Shown here in pieces: positions 16,219 through 24,406 of a stretch of DNA of 64,000 nucleotides (positions within the stretch are counted from its first letter, which is position 1; the number at the start of each line of letters is the position of its first letter). The stretch lies in the NCBI RefSeq assembly GCF_030433685.1, contig NZ_JAROCF010000001.1:1426001-1490000 (forward strand), given 5' to 3'. The stretch comes from Leifsonia williamsii (GTDB taxonomy: Bacteria > Actinomycetota > Actinomycetes > Actinomycetales > Microbacteriaceae). The translations under genes and the position numbers were made by a program. The notes under the pieces are model-generated. The model was not told the origin of the DNA. It did not search any database and saw nothing but the letters and a program-made list of their open reading frames with translations.

Positions 16219-17139
16219 TCACACCGCCCGGATGGTCCACGACGCCGACGCCGACGCTCCCGGCTCCAGCACGATCAGGTCGGTCCCCGAGTTGTACGCG
16301 TCAGGAGGGCACGTCATCGGCTCGACCGCGAGCCCGAGGCGCGAGCTGGCCGGGTCCGGCTGGTCGGCCGTGTGCACCTGCACCCACGGGCACGAGGAGT
16401 CCCACGACACCTCCACACCGCTGCCGTCGGTCGTCGTCAGCCGCACCACGGCCTCGCCCTCCTCGCCGCGCCGCAGCCCGGTGAAGGCGTGGTCGATGAA
16501 GGTGTCGCCGATCACCCGCGGCGTCCGGAAGTCGAAGACGCCACCCTCCTCGGTGACCGGGACCAGCCCGGTCGGGATCAGCCGGTCCTCGGTGACGGTG
16601 AGCACCTGCGACGCGGGGAGGCTGAGCGTCCAGTCGTCGACGCGCCCGTCGCCCGCGACGAGGTACGGGTGCGGCCCGGTGCCCCACGGCGCAGCGGTCG
16701 GGCCGGTGTTCGTGCCGGTGACGGTGGTGTGGAGGCCCTGCTCGTCCAGGCGGAAGGCGACCGTGACCTCCACCCGGTGCGGGTAGCCCGCCTGCGCCTC
16801 GATCGTCGCGGCGAACGTCGCGCTGTCGCCGGACCGGTCCACCGCCGCGAAGTCGAGCCAGCTGACGAGCCCGTGCAGGGCGTGCCCGCGGTTCGGCTCG
16901 GTCAGCGGCAGCTGCTGCTCCACCCCGGCGAACGTGTAGCGGCCGTCGACCACCCGGTTGGGCCAGGGCGCGAGCGTGGCTCCCCGGTACGCGGGCCGCA
17001 CCTCGTCGGCGTCGAACGGCACGACGAGCGGCCGTCCGCGGTGCTCCAGGGTGCGGAGGCTGGCGCCGACCGACGCGATCGTCGCGTGATAGTCGCCCGC
17101 GGTGAGGCCGAAGTGGGTGCCGGAGATCGGAGTGCTCAT
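16219..17139 (-). CDS. Aldose 1-epimerase family protein
   Basis: 306-aa galactose-mutarotase-like beta-sandwich enzyme. Catalytic candidates are H86 in NRGHALHG, H157 in GTGPHPYL and the Glu in GLAVEPMTCPPDAYN. ATG 17139 is preferred over an upstream in-frame start because CAGAAT (minus strand) lies 6 nt before it. It interconverts anomers of hexoses or hexose derivatives; the natural sugar is not evident. Divergent from the VOC gene across a 15-bp tandem repeat. Confidence 0.85.
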   Translation of the reverse strand: MSTPISGTHFGLTAGDYHATIASVGASLRTLEHRGRPLVVPFDADEVRPAYRGATLAPWPNRVVDGRYTFAGVEQQLPLTEPNRGHALHGLVSWLDFAAVDRSGDSATFAATIEAQAGYPHRVEVTVAFRLDEQGLHTTVTGTNTGPTAAPWGTGPHPYLVAGDGRVDDWTLSLPASQVLTVTEDRLIPTGLVPVTEEGGVFDFRTPRVIGDTFIDHAFTGLRRGEEGEAVVRLTTTDGSGVEVSWDSSCPWVQVHTADQPDPASSRLGLAVEPMTCPPDAYNSGTDLIVLEPGASASASWTIRAV

Positions 17140-17169
17140 TCGCCCATTCTGGCGAGAACGGGCGCGACG

Positions 17170-17214
17170 GCACAAAGCGGTTCTGCACGAAGCGGTTCCG
17201 CACGAAGCAGCTTT
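17170..17214. repeat. 15-bp tandem repeat, three copies, in a divergent promoter region
   Basis: GCACAAAGCGGTTCT, GCACGAAGCGGTTCC and GCACGAAGCAGCTTT follow one another without gap at 17170-17214, between the divergent aldose epimerase and VOC genes. Helically phased iterons of this kind may bind a regulator; this is inference. Confidence 0.7.
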
Positions 17215-17255
17215 GGAGAAGCGCCGCCCGCGCAGCGCTCCCTACCGTGGTCTGC

Positions 17256-17867
17256 ATGACGAACATCGACCATGTCACCCTCGAGGTGACGGACGCAGCA
17301 GCAGCCGAGCGGTTCTACCGGGACGCTTTCGGGCTGGAGGGGCAGGTGCGGTTCCGTGAGGGCGCCTCGCCGAGCAGCGGCTTCCGCGGCTACACGCTCT
17401 CGTTGACGGTGGCCCAGCCCGGAGACGCGGAGGCCTTCATCGCGTCGGCGCTCAACGCCGGCGCCCGCACCGTCGTCCCGCCCAAGAAGTCGCTCTGGGG
17501 CTTCGGCGGCATCGTGGAGGCTCCCGACGGCGCCCTGTGGAACATCGCGACCTCCGCCAAGAAGGACGCCCGCCCCGCCGAGCGCGCCTTCGAGCACCTG
17601 GTCCTCCTCATCGGCGTGGAGGATGTGGCGGCGAGCAAGCGCCTGTACGTCGAGCGCGGGCTGAAGGTCAACAAGAGCATCGGGTCGTTCGTGGACTTCG
17701 ACATGGGCGACGGCATCGGCTTCGGCCTGTACAAGCGACGGGCGCTCGCGAAGTCGGCCGGCGTGCCGGAGGAGGGCAGCGGCTCCCACCGCATCCTGAT
17801 CGGCGGGCGCGGGCCGGCGTTCACCGATCCCGACGGCTTCGTGTGGGAGGAGACGCGGGAGGCATGA
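17256..17867 (+). CDS. VOC (glyoxalase/bleomycin-resistance-like) family protein
   Basis: 203 aa comprising two VOC modules: residues 1-~105 (IDHVTLEVTDAAAAERFYRDAFGL ... VEAPDGALWNIAT) and ~115-203 (FEHLVLLIGVEDVAASKRLYVERGLKV ... FTDPDGFVWE). ATG 17256 is preceded by TACCGT with 7 nt spacing, so it is probably leaderless. Substrate and metal are unknown; such proteins range from glyoxalases to dioxygenases and drug binders. Confidence 0.8.
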   Translation: MTNIDHVTLEVTDAAAAERFYRDAFGLEGQVRFREGASPSSGFRGYTLSLTVAQPGDAEAFIASALNAGARTVVPPKKSLWGFGGIVEAPDGALWNIATSAKKDARPAERAFEHLVLLIGVEDVAASKRLYVERGLKVNKSIGSFVDFDMGDGIGFGLYKRRALAKSAGVPEEGSGSHRILIGGRGPAFTDPDGFVWEETREA

Positions 17868-17874
17868 GCCTCCC

Positions 17875-19344
17875 TCACCCCGCCGCCCGCAGCGCCGCAT
17901 ACAGGTCCGCCCGCGCCGCGAACCCCGACAGGTCCCGCCCGAGCAGCCGCTCCGCCTCCGCCACGCGCGCCCGCAGCGTGTGCCGGTGCATCCCGAGCCG
18001 TTTGGCCGCCACGTCGTAGACGCCGTCGCAGTCGAGCCACATCCGCAGCGTCCCGGGCAGGGTGGGGTCGGCCTCCGTCAGCGGGGCGAGCGCGGTCGTG
18101 GCGACGGCCCTGGCGTCGGGTGTCTGCAGCAGTGCGAGCATGCCCGCCGCGGCCACGTCGTCGAACGCCGGCACCGGGTCGTCGGCGCTCGCCCGGCCGC
18201 GCGCGACCTCCGCCTGCCCGAGCGCCGCGCGCAGCCCGGTGAGCGGGGCGGGGCCCGAGACGCCGCCGCGCAGGCCGAACCGCGCCGCCAGCTCGGCCGC
18301 GGGCGCCGCGTCCGCCGACGCCGACTCCAGCAGCACCAGCTCGTGCCCGTCGCGGGCGAAGAAACCGCCGCCGTTGGTCTCGAGCCAGTCCGTCGCGGCG
18401 GCCAGCGCCGTTCCGGTCAGGGCGGTCACGCGTACGGGAGGCTCCGGCAGGGGCCCCAGCGCGGGCTCGGCCACCGCCGCCGCCAGCTCGGTCTCGCCGG
18501 CCAGCAGCGCCCGCCAGACGGAGGTGCGCAGCCGCGACCGCGCGGCGTCCGCCGCCCGGCTCTGCTCCAGCGCCAGTCCGGCGAGGGCCACCACGCCGGT
18601 GACGACCTGCTGCGCCGCCTGGTCGAGTCCGTCGGAACCGACCGCGAGCACACCGCGCAGCCTCCCCGCCGCCCCGAGGGTCTGCAGCGCGAACGGCCCG
18701 GCATCGGTGGTCGCGCTGCCCGCGGCCCGGCGGCGGCTGCGCAGGAGGGGATCGGCGGCCGCGCGGAGCGCCTCCCTCGCCTCCGCCCGCAGCGCTCCCG
18801 ACGGAGCGATCCGGTCGAGCGCTCCGTCGGCGCCGATCAGCGCCACCGGCCGGTCGATCTGGCGGGCGAGCTCCGACAGCACGGCCGCGAGCGGGTCGGG
18901 CCGCAGGGCCGCGAGCGAGATCGCACGCGAGGCCCGCAGCGCCCAGGTGTTCCGCGCGTACTGGTCGGCGGCCACCCGGTCGGCGAAGAACCGGGCGATG
19001 GCGATGAACGGCGTCCGGTACGGCACTTCGAAGAGGGGGAGGCCGTGCCGCGTGCACGCCTCGACCAGCGGCTCCGGGGTGCCGGCACGCACCACCTCGG
19101 TGCCGAAGCCCAGCCCTGCGATCCCGTGCGACACCAGCCGTTCGACGTACGGGTCGACCTCCTCGGGCGTCCCGGTGATCAGGAGCACCTGGCCGGGGGA
19201 GAGGAACGGCGTCGGGTCGGCGAGCTCCGAGCTGTGCGCCCACGGCACGGGGGTGTCGAGCGCGCCGACACCGGCGGGCGTGAGGAGGCGGAGGTCGAGC
19301 TCCGGCCGGGCGAGGAGCTGGGCGAGCGTCGCGGGCATGTCCAT
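17875..19344 (-). CDS. PucR family transcriptional regulator
   Basis: 489 aa. The N-terminal PucR domain (LARPELDLRLLTPAGVGALDTPVPWAHSSELADPTPFLSPGQVLLITG) is followed by a GGDEF-like middle region and a C-terminal PucR-type helix-turn-helix (LRMWLDCDGVYDVAAKRLGMHRHTLRARVAEAERLLGRDLSG). It is divergent from gabT-gabD across an 86-bp gap holding an inverted repeat, the usual layout for PucR activators of GABA or purine catabolism. ATG 19338 two codons in is an alternative start. Confidence 0.9.
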   Translation of the reverse strand: MDMPATLAQLLARPELDLRLLTPAGVGALDTPVPWAHSSELADPTPFLSPGQVLLITGTPEEVDPYVERLVSHGIAGLGFGTEVVRAGTPEPLVEACTRHGLPLFEVPYRTPFIAIARFFADRVAADQYARNTWALRASRAISLAALRPDPLAAVLSELARQIDRPVALIGADGALDRIAPSGALRAEAREALRAAADPLLRSRRRAAGSATTDAGPFALQTLGAAGRLRGVLAVGSDGLDQAAQQVVTGVVALAGLALEQSRAADAARSRLRTSVWRALLAGETELAAAVAEPALGPLPEPPVRVTALTGTALAAATDWLETNGGGFFARDGHELVLLESASADAAPAAELAARFGLRGGVSGPAPLTGLRAALGQAEVARGRASADDPVPAFDDVAAAGMLALLQTPDARAVATTALAPLTEADPTLPGTLRMWLDCDGVYDVAAKRLGMHRHTLRARVAEAERLLGRDLSGFAARADLYAALRAAG

Positions 19345-19369
19345 CCGATCCGCCAGGGTGTCGATCCCT

Positions 19370-19424
19370 GACGCCAGAATTGTACGTGGCGTCCAGGCGA
19401 GAGGAGGCGACCGCTTCTTACGAT
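19370..19424 (+). promoter_or_regulatory. gabT promoter with candidate PucR operator
   Basis: A perfect 7-bp inverted repeat, GACGCCA (19370-19376) and TGGCGTC (19387-19393), lies upstream of the probable -10 box TACGAT (19419-19424), which is 6 nt before the gabT ATG. The position suits a PucR activator site; binding is inferred. Confidence 0.5.
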
Positions 19425-19430
19425 TCCCGC

Positions 19431-20807
19431 ATGACCATCACTCCGCCTCTCACCAGCCCGGGCGTCGTCGGCGCTCCCACCGGCGGACCGTCGCTCCCGC
19501 AGGAGCGCCGGCTCGTCACCCCGATCCCCGGCCCGGAGTCGCGTAAGCGCTCCGAGCGCAAGGCGCAGGCCGTCGCCGCCGGCGTCGGCGCCACCATCCC
19601 CGTCTTCGCCGTCGCGGCGGGAGGCGGCGTGCTGGTCGACGTCGACGGCAACTCGCTCATCGACTTCGGCTCCGGCATCGCCGTCACCGGCGTCGGCAAC
19701 TCCGCGCCGCGCGTCGTCGAGGCCGTGACCGCGCAGGTCGCCGCCTTCACACACACCTGCTTCACCGTCGCGCCCTACGACTCCTACGTCGACGTAGCCG
19801 AGGCGCTCAACCGGCTCACCCCTGGCGACTTCGCCAAGCGCAGCGCGCTGTTCAACTCCGGTGCGGAGGCGGTGGAGAACGCGGTCAAGATCGCCCGCCA
19901 CTACACCGGCAAGCAGGCCGTCGTCGCGTTCGACCACGCCTACCACGGCCGCACGAACCTCACGATGGGCCTCACCGCCAAGAACCAGCCGTACAAGAAC
20001 GGCTTCGGCCCGTTCGCGCCCGAGATCTACCGCGCCCCGCTCAGCTACCCCCTGCGCGACGGCGGCCTGACCGGTGCGGAGGCGGCGAAGCGCGCCATCT
20101 CGATGATCGAGAAGCAGATCGGCGCCGCCAACCTGGCCGCGGTCATCATCGAGCCGATCCAGGGCGAGGGCGGCTTCATCGTCCCGGCCGACGGCTTCCT
20201 CCCCGCCCTCCAGGAGTGGGCGAACGCCAACGGCGTCGTCTTCATCGCCGACGAGGTGCAGACGGGCTTCGCCCGCACCGGCACCATGTTCGCCTCCGAG
20301 CAGTTCGGCATCACCCCCGACCTGATCGTCACCGCGAAGGGCATCGCCGGCGGCCTCCCGCTCTCGGCGGTCACCGGCCGCGCCGAGATCATGGACGCGC
20401 CGCAGGTCGGCGGCCTCGGCGGCACCTACGGCGGCAACCCGCTCGCCTGCGTCGCCGCGCTCGCCGCGATCGAGACGTACGAGCAGGACGGCCTGGTCGA
20501 GCGCGCCCGCGAGATCGGCACGATCCTGTTCGAGAAGCTGGGCGCCCTCCGCGACGCCGACCCGCGCGTCGCCGAGGTGCGCGGCCGCGGCGCCATGGTC
20601 GCCATCGAGCTGATGGACCCGGAGACCGGGGAGCCGGATGCCGCGCTGACCGGCAAGGTCGCCGCCGCTGCCCACGCGGCCGGCGTCGTGCTGCTCACCT
20701 GCGGCACCTACGGCAACGTGATCCGCTTCCTTCCGCCGCTGAGCATCCCGGACCACCTCCTGATCGAGGGGCTGGACGTCGTCGCGGAGGCGGTGGCGAA
20801 CGCATGA
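19431..20807 (+). CDS. gabT: 4-aminobutyrate--2-oxoglutarate transaminase
   Basis: 458-aa class III PLP aminotransferase. Phosphate-binding SGAE begins at residue 143, D274 (IADEVQTGFARTG) pairs with the pyridine nitrogen and K303 (VTAKGIAGGLPLSAV) forms the Schiff base. It transfers the amino group of GABA to 2-oxoglutarate, giving succinate semialdehyde. ATG 19431 is likely read from a leaderless mRNA. It overlaps gabD by 4 nt (ATGA), coupling the two steps. Confidence 0.93.
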   Translation: MTITPPLTSPGVVGAPTGGPSLPQERRLVTPIPGPESRKRSERKAQAVAAGVGATIPVFAVAAGGGVLVDVDGNSLIDFGSGIAVTGVGNSAPRVVEAVTAQVAAFTHTCFTVAPYDSYVDVAEALNRLTPGDFAKRSALFNSGAEAVENAVKIARHYTGKQAVVAFDHAYHGRTNLTMGLTAKNQPYKNGFGPFAPEIYRAPLSYPLRDGGLTGAEAAKRAISMIEKQIGAANLAAVIIEPIQGEGGFIVPADGFLPALQEWANANGVVFIADEVQTGFARTGTMFASEQFGITPDLIVTAKGIAGGLPLSAVTGRAEIMDAPQVGGLGGTYGGNPLACVAALAAIETYEQDGLVERAREIGTILFEKLGALRDADPRVAEVRGRGAMVAIELMDPETGEPDAALTGKVAAAAHAAGVVLLTCGTYGNVIRFLPPLSIPDHLLIEGLDVVAEAVANA

Positions 20808-22288
20808 CCGCGATCGACACGGCACCCGAGTTGACGACCCGCGAGTCCGAGCTGCTCGCCCGCATCCCCGACGGCCTCTTCATCGGAGGTGCGTGGGAGG
20901 CGGGTAGCGCCCCGCAGATCGAGGTGCAGGACCCGGCCACCGGCCGCGTCATCAAGCGCATCGCGAACGCCACCCCCGAGGACGGCGTCCGCGCCCTCGA
21001 CGCCGCAGCGGCCGCGGCCGACGCGTGGGCGGCGACCGCTCCACGCGTCCGCGCCGAGATCCTGCGGAAGGCGTGGGAGCTGCTCCAGGAGCGCCGCGAG
21101 GACTTCGCCCTCCTCATGACGCTCGAGATGGGCAAGCCGCTGGCCGAGGCAGGCGGCGAAGTCACTTACGGCGGCGAGTTCCTGCGCTGGTTCTCCGAGG
21201 AGGCGGTGCGCATCTCCGGCCGCTTCGGTCAGAACCCCGAGGGCACCGGCACCATGGTCGTCTCGCAGCGCCCGGTCGGCCCCTGCTACCTGATCACGCC
21301 GTGGAACTTCCCGCTCGCGATGGCCACGCGCAAGATCGCGCCGGCGCTCGCCGCCGGCTGCACGGTCGTCGTGAAGCCGGCCGAGCTGACCCCCCTGACC
21401 ACTCTCTTCTTCGCGCAGCTGCTCGAAGACGCGGGTGTGCCCGCGGGTGTCGTCAACGTGGTGCCGACGAGCAACGCGCGGGCCCTCTCCGAGCCCATCA
21501 TCGCCGACCCGCGGCTGCGCAAGCTGTCGTTCACCGGCTCCACGCCGGTGGGCCGCTCGCTGCTCGCGCAGGCCGGGCAGAACGTGCTCCGCACCTCCAT
21601 GGAGCTCGGCGGCAACGCCCCGTTCGTGGTGTTCGAGGACGCCGACCTGGACAAGGCGGTCGAGGGCGCGATGCTCGCGAAGTTCCGCAACATCGGCCAG
21701 GCCTGCACCGCCGCCAACCGCTTCCTCGTGCACGAGTCCGTCGCCGACGAGTTCGCCCGCCGCATCGCGGAGCGGGTGGAGGCGCTGCAGCTCGGCCGCG
21801 GCACCGACGACGGCGTGACCATCGGCCCGCTGATCGACGACCGCGCCGTGGCCTCCATGGGCGCGCTCATCGCCGACGCGGTCGAGCGGGGGGCCCGCGT
21901 GCTCACCGGCGGAAGCGCTCCGGAGCGCGACGGCTTCTTCTTCGAGCCGACCGTCCTCGTGGACGTGCAGCCCGGCAGCGACATCCTCCGCGAGGAGATC
22001 TTCGGCCCGGTGCTCGCCATCGGCACCTTCTCGACCGAGGAGGAGGCCGTGGCTCGCGCCAACGAGACCGAGTACGGCCTCGTCGGCTACGTCTTCACGC
22101 AGGACCTCGCCCGCGGCCAGCGCATGATCGACGGCATCGACACCGGCATGATGGGCCTCAACACCGGCCTGGTGTCGAACGCCGCCGCGCCGTTCGGCGG
22201 CGTGAAGCAGTCGGGCCTCGGCCGCGAGGGCGGCCTCGAGGGCATCCACGAGTACCTGAGCACCAAGTACACGCTGATCCCGGCGTGA
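20804..22288 (+). CDS. gabD: NAD(P)-dependent succinate-semialdehyde dehydrogenase
   Basis: 494-aa aldehyde dehydrogenase. Oxyanion N168 (TPWNFP), general base E267 (ELGGNAP) and nucleophile C301 (NIGQACTAANR) are all present, with the FTGSTPVGR cofactor loop near 243-251. Its overlap with gabT makes succinate semialdehyde the natural substrate; it may also oxidise 4-aminobutanal from the putrescine oxidase, since no separate dehydrogenase for that step is seen in this window (inference). Confidence 0.92.
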   Translation: MTAIDTAPELTTRESELLARIPDGLFIGGAWEAGSAPQIEVQDPATGRVIKRIANATPEDGVRALDAAAAAADAWAATAPRVRAEILRKAWELLQERREDFALLMTLEMGKPLAEAGGEVTYGGEFLRWFSEEAVRISGRFGQNPEGTGTMVVSQRPVGPCYLITPWNFPLAMATRKIAPALAAGCTVVVKPAELTPLTTLFFAQLLEDAGVPAGVVNVVPTSNARALSEPIIADPRLRKLSFTGSTPVGRSLLAQAGQNVLRTSMELGGNAPFVVFEDADLDKAVEGAMLAKFRNIGQACTAANRFLVHESVADEFARRIAERVEALQLGRGTDDGVTIGPLIDDRAVASMGALIADAVERGARVLTGGSAPERDGFFFEPTVLVDVQPGSDILREEIFGPVLAIGTFSTEEEAVARANETEYGLVGYVFTQDLARGQRMIDGIDTGMMGLNTGLVSNAAAPFGGVKQSGLGREGGLEGIHEYLSTKYTLIPA

Positions 22289-22327
22289 TCCAGGAGGGCC
22301 TCGCCGCCGACCTGCCCGGGAACGGGC

Positions 22328-22543
22328 TCAGGACCCGGCGGTGAGGTCCTTCTTCACCTCGTGCTCCACGAGCACCGGAACGAAGTCGCGCACCGCCGCG
22401 TCGTCGAACTCCTCGTGGTGCTTCTCGACGAGCTCGTCGATCCGCGCGCGCGGGACCTCCGGGAACCGCTCGGCCAGGCGCTCCGCCGCGTGCTCGACGG
22501 CGACCGTCTCGTCCTCGGGGATGTCGTTCTTCTCGATCGTCAT
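22328..22543 (-). CDS. Small three-helix protein
   Basis: 71-aa acidic protein (EHAAERLAERFPEVPRARIDELVEKHHEEFDDAAVRDFVPVLVEHEVKKDL) of the small three-helix-bundle type common in actinobacteria. The start is ATG 22543, internal to a longer open frame, because CATAAT (minus strand) sits 7 nt before it. Convergent with gabD and divergent from phzF. Function unknown. Confidence 0.75.
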   Translation of the reverse strand: MTIEKNDIPEDETVAVEHAAERLAERFPEVPRARIDELVEKHHEEFDDAAVRDFVPVLVEHEVKKDLTAGS

Positions 22544-22602
22544 GCCGTGGATTATGCACCCCGGGAGTGAACGGCGGGCACTCTCCATGCCAGGCTGGTG
22601 CC

Positions 22603-23304
22603 ATGAGTGACGAGTCGATCGAAGTCGTAGTGGTCCGGGTGTTCACCGACGAGCGCGGGGTGAACGGCAACGAGCTGGGCATCGTGCGCAGCTCCGCCGT
22701 CACCGCGCAGCGCGAGCAGCCGATCGCGACCGCCCTGGGGTTCAGCGAGACCGTGTTCGTGGACGAGCTCGACGAGGAGCGGTTCGAGGCCGCCATCCGC
22801 ATCTTCACGCCGGCCAGGGAGCTGCCGTTCGCCGGCCACCCCAGCGTCGGCACCGCCTGGTGGCTGGCCGAGTCGCGCACCCCGGTGGGCGTGCTGCGCG
22901 AGAAGGCCGGCGACGTGCTGGTCGAGGTGGACGAGGAGCAGGAGGTCGCCTGGGTCCGCGCCCGCGCCGAGTGGGCGCCCGACTTCGAGTGGCTGCCGCT
23001 CCAGTCCCCGGAGGACGTGGAGGCGCTCGACGCTCTGGCATTCACCACCGGCCACCATTACGCGTACGCGTGGATCGACGAGGAGGAGGGGCGTCTGCGC
23101 TCGCGCATGTTCGCTCCCGACATGGGCATCATCGAGGACGAGGCCACGGGTGCAGCGGCCGTCGCGCTCACCGCGCGGCTGGGCCGCTCGCTGCGCATCG
23201 AGCAGGGCGTCGGCTCCGAGCTGATGACCGAGCTGCTCGAGGACGGCTGGGTGCGCGTCGGCGGCCGGACCGTGTACGACCGCACCATCGACGCCACGCT
23301 GTGA
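22603..23304 (+). CDS. PhzF family isomerase-like protein
   Basis: 233 aa, a little short for PhzF (usually 260-300). E49 (GFSETVFV) is the catalytic Glu position; PFAGHP at 75-80 and GIIEDEATGAA near 173 are the other family marks. Members are diaminopimelate-epimerase-fold isomerases with varied substrates. CAGGCT 6 nt before ATG suggests a leaderless start. Its stop overlaps the next gene (GTGA), so it is coupled to the Vgb-like lyase. Confidence 0.82.
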   Translation: MSDESIEVVVVRVFTDERGVNGNELGIVRSSAVTAQREQPIATALGFSETVFVDELDEERFEAAIRIFTPARELPFAGHPSVGTAWWLAESRTPVGVLREKAGDVLVEVDEEQEVAWVRARAEWAPDFEWLPLQSPEDVEALDALAFTTGHHYAYAWIDEEEGRLRSRMFAPDMGIIEDEATGAAAVALTARLGRSLRIEQGVGSELMTELLEDGWVRVGGRTVYDRTIDATL

Positions 23305-24185
23305 CGGCGTTCGAGAGCATCCCCGTCGGCGATCCGGGCGAGGGCCCGTACGGTGTCGCCGCGACCGCGGACGGCGCCGTGTGGTTCACCCTCGTGCACG
23401 GCGGCCGGGTCGGCCGACGCGACGCCGACGGCTCCGTCGCCTTCCTCGCCGTGGGGGAGGGGTCGCAGCCGTCGGTCGTGACCGCGGCCACGGAGTCGAC
23501 GGTGTGGGTCACGGACACCGCCGGCGACCGGCTGCTGCACCTCGGTCCGGGTCCCGCGGGCGGCCGCCCGGTGGTCATCGGGGAGGTCGCGGTGCCGACC
23601 TCGGGCGCCCAGCCGTTCGGCGTCGTCGCCCTCGACGACGGCACGGCCTGGTTCACCGAGCTGGGCGCCGACGCGCTCGGCCGCGTCGACATCCTCGGGC
23701 GGGTGGAGGAGTACCCGGTCGGGCGTGAAGGCTCCTTCGTGTCGATGGTCGCGGCCTCCGGCGACAGCATCTGGTTCACGCTCAATGCGGCCTCTGCGCT
23801 CGGGCACGTCCGCGGGGGCGACGCGGCCATCGTCTTCACCGAGCTCCCCGCCGGTTCGGGCCCGGTCGGTGTCGCGGTCGCGGAGGACGGCGCCGTCTGG
23901 GTCGCGCTCCTCCGGGCCGACGCGCTCGCCCGCCGCACGCGCGACGGGGCGGTGTCGATCATCCCGCTCGGCGAGGGTGCCCGCCCGCACGCGGTGGCGG
24001 CGGACCCCGACGGCGGCGTGTGGGTGAGCCTCTGGGGTGCGCATGCTCTGGCGCACGTGTCGGCCGAGGGGGAGGTGGAGGTGCGCCCGCTCCCCGACGG
24101 CGCCCGCGAGCCGCACGGCGTCGCCGTCGACCGCGCGGGCCGGGTGTGGTCCGCGGCCGAGTCGGGAGTACTCGTCAGCACCTGA
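23301..24185 (+). CDS. Virginiamycin B lyase-like beta-propeller
   Basis: 294-aa seven-bladed propeller with repeated GAVWFT-type blade motifs. The catalytic residues of staphylococcal Vgb (H228, E268, H270) have counterparts at H230 (GARPHAVAAD), E270 and H272 (GAREPHGVAVD), with the same 40- and 2-residue spacing. Vgb linearises type B streptogramins by an elimination that opens the lactone ester. GTG 23301 overlaps the PhzF stop. Length and residues fit an active lyase; the true substrate here is not known. Confidence 0.8.
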   Translation: MTAFESIPVGDPGEGPYGVAATADGAVWFTLVHGGRVGRRDADGSVAFLAVGEGSQPSVVTAATESTVWVTDTAGDRLLHLGPGPAGGRPVVIGEVAVPTSGAQPFGVVALDDGTAWFTELGADALGRVDILGRVEEYPVGREGSFVSMVAASGDSIWFTLNAASALGHVRGGDAAIVFTELPAGSGPVGVAVAEDGAVWVALLRADALARRTRDGAVSIIPLGEGARPHAVAADPDGGVWVSLWGAHALAHVSAEGEVEVRPLPDGAREPHGVAVDRAGRVWSAAESGVLVST

Positions 24186-24199
24186 CCCGGCCAAGTAAC

Positions 24200-24247
24200 A
24201 CATGTTGTGCATGTAATATATGGAACTCCTGACGATCAAGGAGTTCC
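24200..24247 (+). promoter_or_regulatory. AT-rich promoter with a hairpin covering the Shine-Dalgarno site
   Basis: TAATAT at 24214-24219 is a good -10 box, overlapped by a small palindrome ACATG-N5-CATGT (24200-24214). A 9-bp stem, GGAACTCCT (24222-24230) with AGGAGTTCC (24239-24247) around an 8-nt loop, includes the AAGGAG ribosome site used by ATG 24251. The stem could limit translation of the small gene and, by coupling, the glycosyltransferase. Confidence 0.55.
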
Positions 24248-24250
24248 CCC

Positions 24251-24406
24251 ATGTACGACGAATCCCTCGCCTTCACCGGTCTCGGCACGGTGGTCATCGG
24301 CTCGGCAGTCCTCGACTTGTGGTGGGTCGCGGCAGGAGCCGGCGTCGCCATCGTCCTCGGCATCGGCGTCGCACGGCTCGCTGCGCGACGTCGCGCGCAC
24401 CGGTGA
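24251..24406 (+). CDS. 51-aa single-span membrane protein
   Basis: Small gene with AAGGAG 7 nt before its ATG. The protein starts MYDESLAFTGLG, continues with a long hydrophobic run (residues ~8-38, including LDLWWVAAGAGVAIVLGIGV) and ends in a basic ARRRAHR tail, so the C-terminus is probably cytosolic. Its stop overlaps the GTG of the glycosyltransferase (GTGA). Probably an accessory subunit of the glycosyltransferase or a translational coupler; function unknown. Confidence 0.75.
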   Translation: MYDESLAFTGLGTVVIGSAVLDLWWVAAGAGVAIVLGIGVARLAARRRAHR

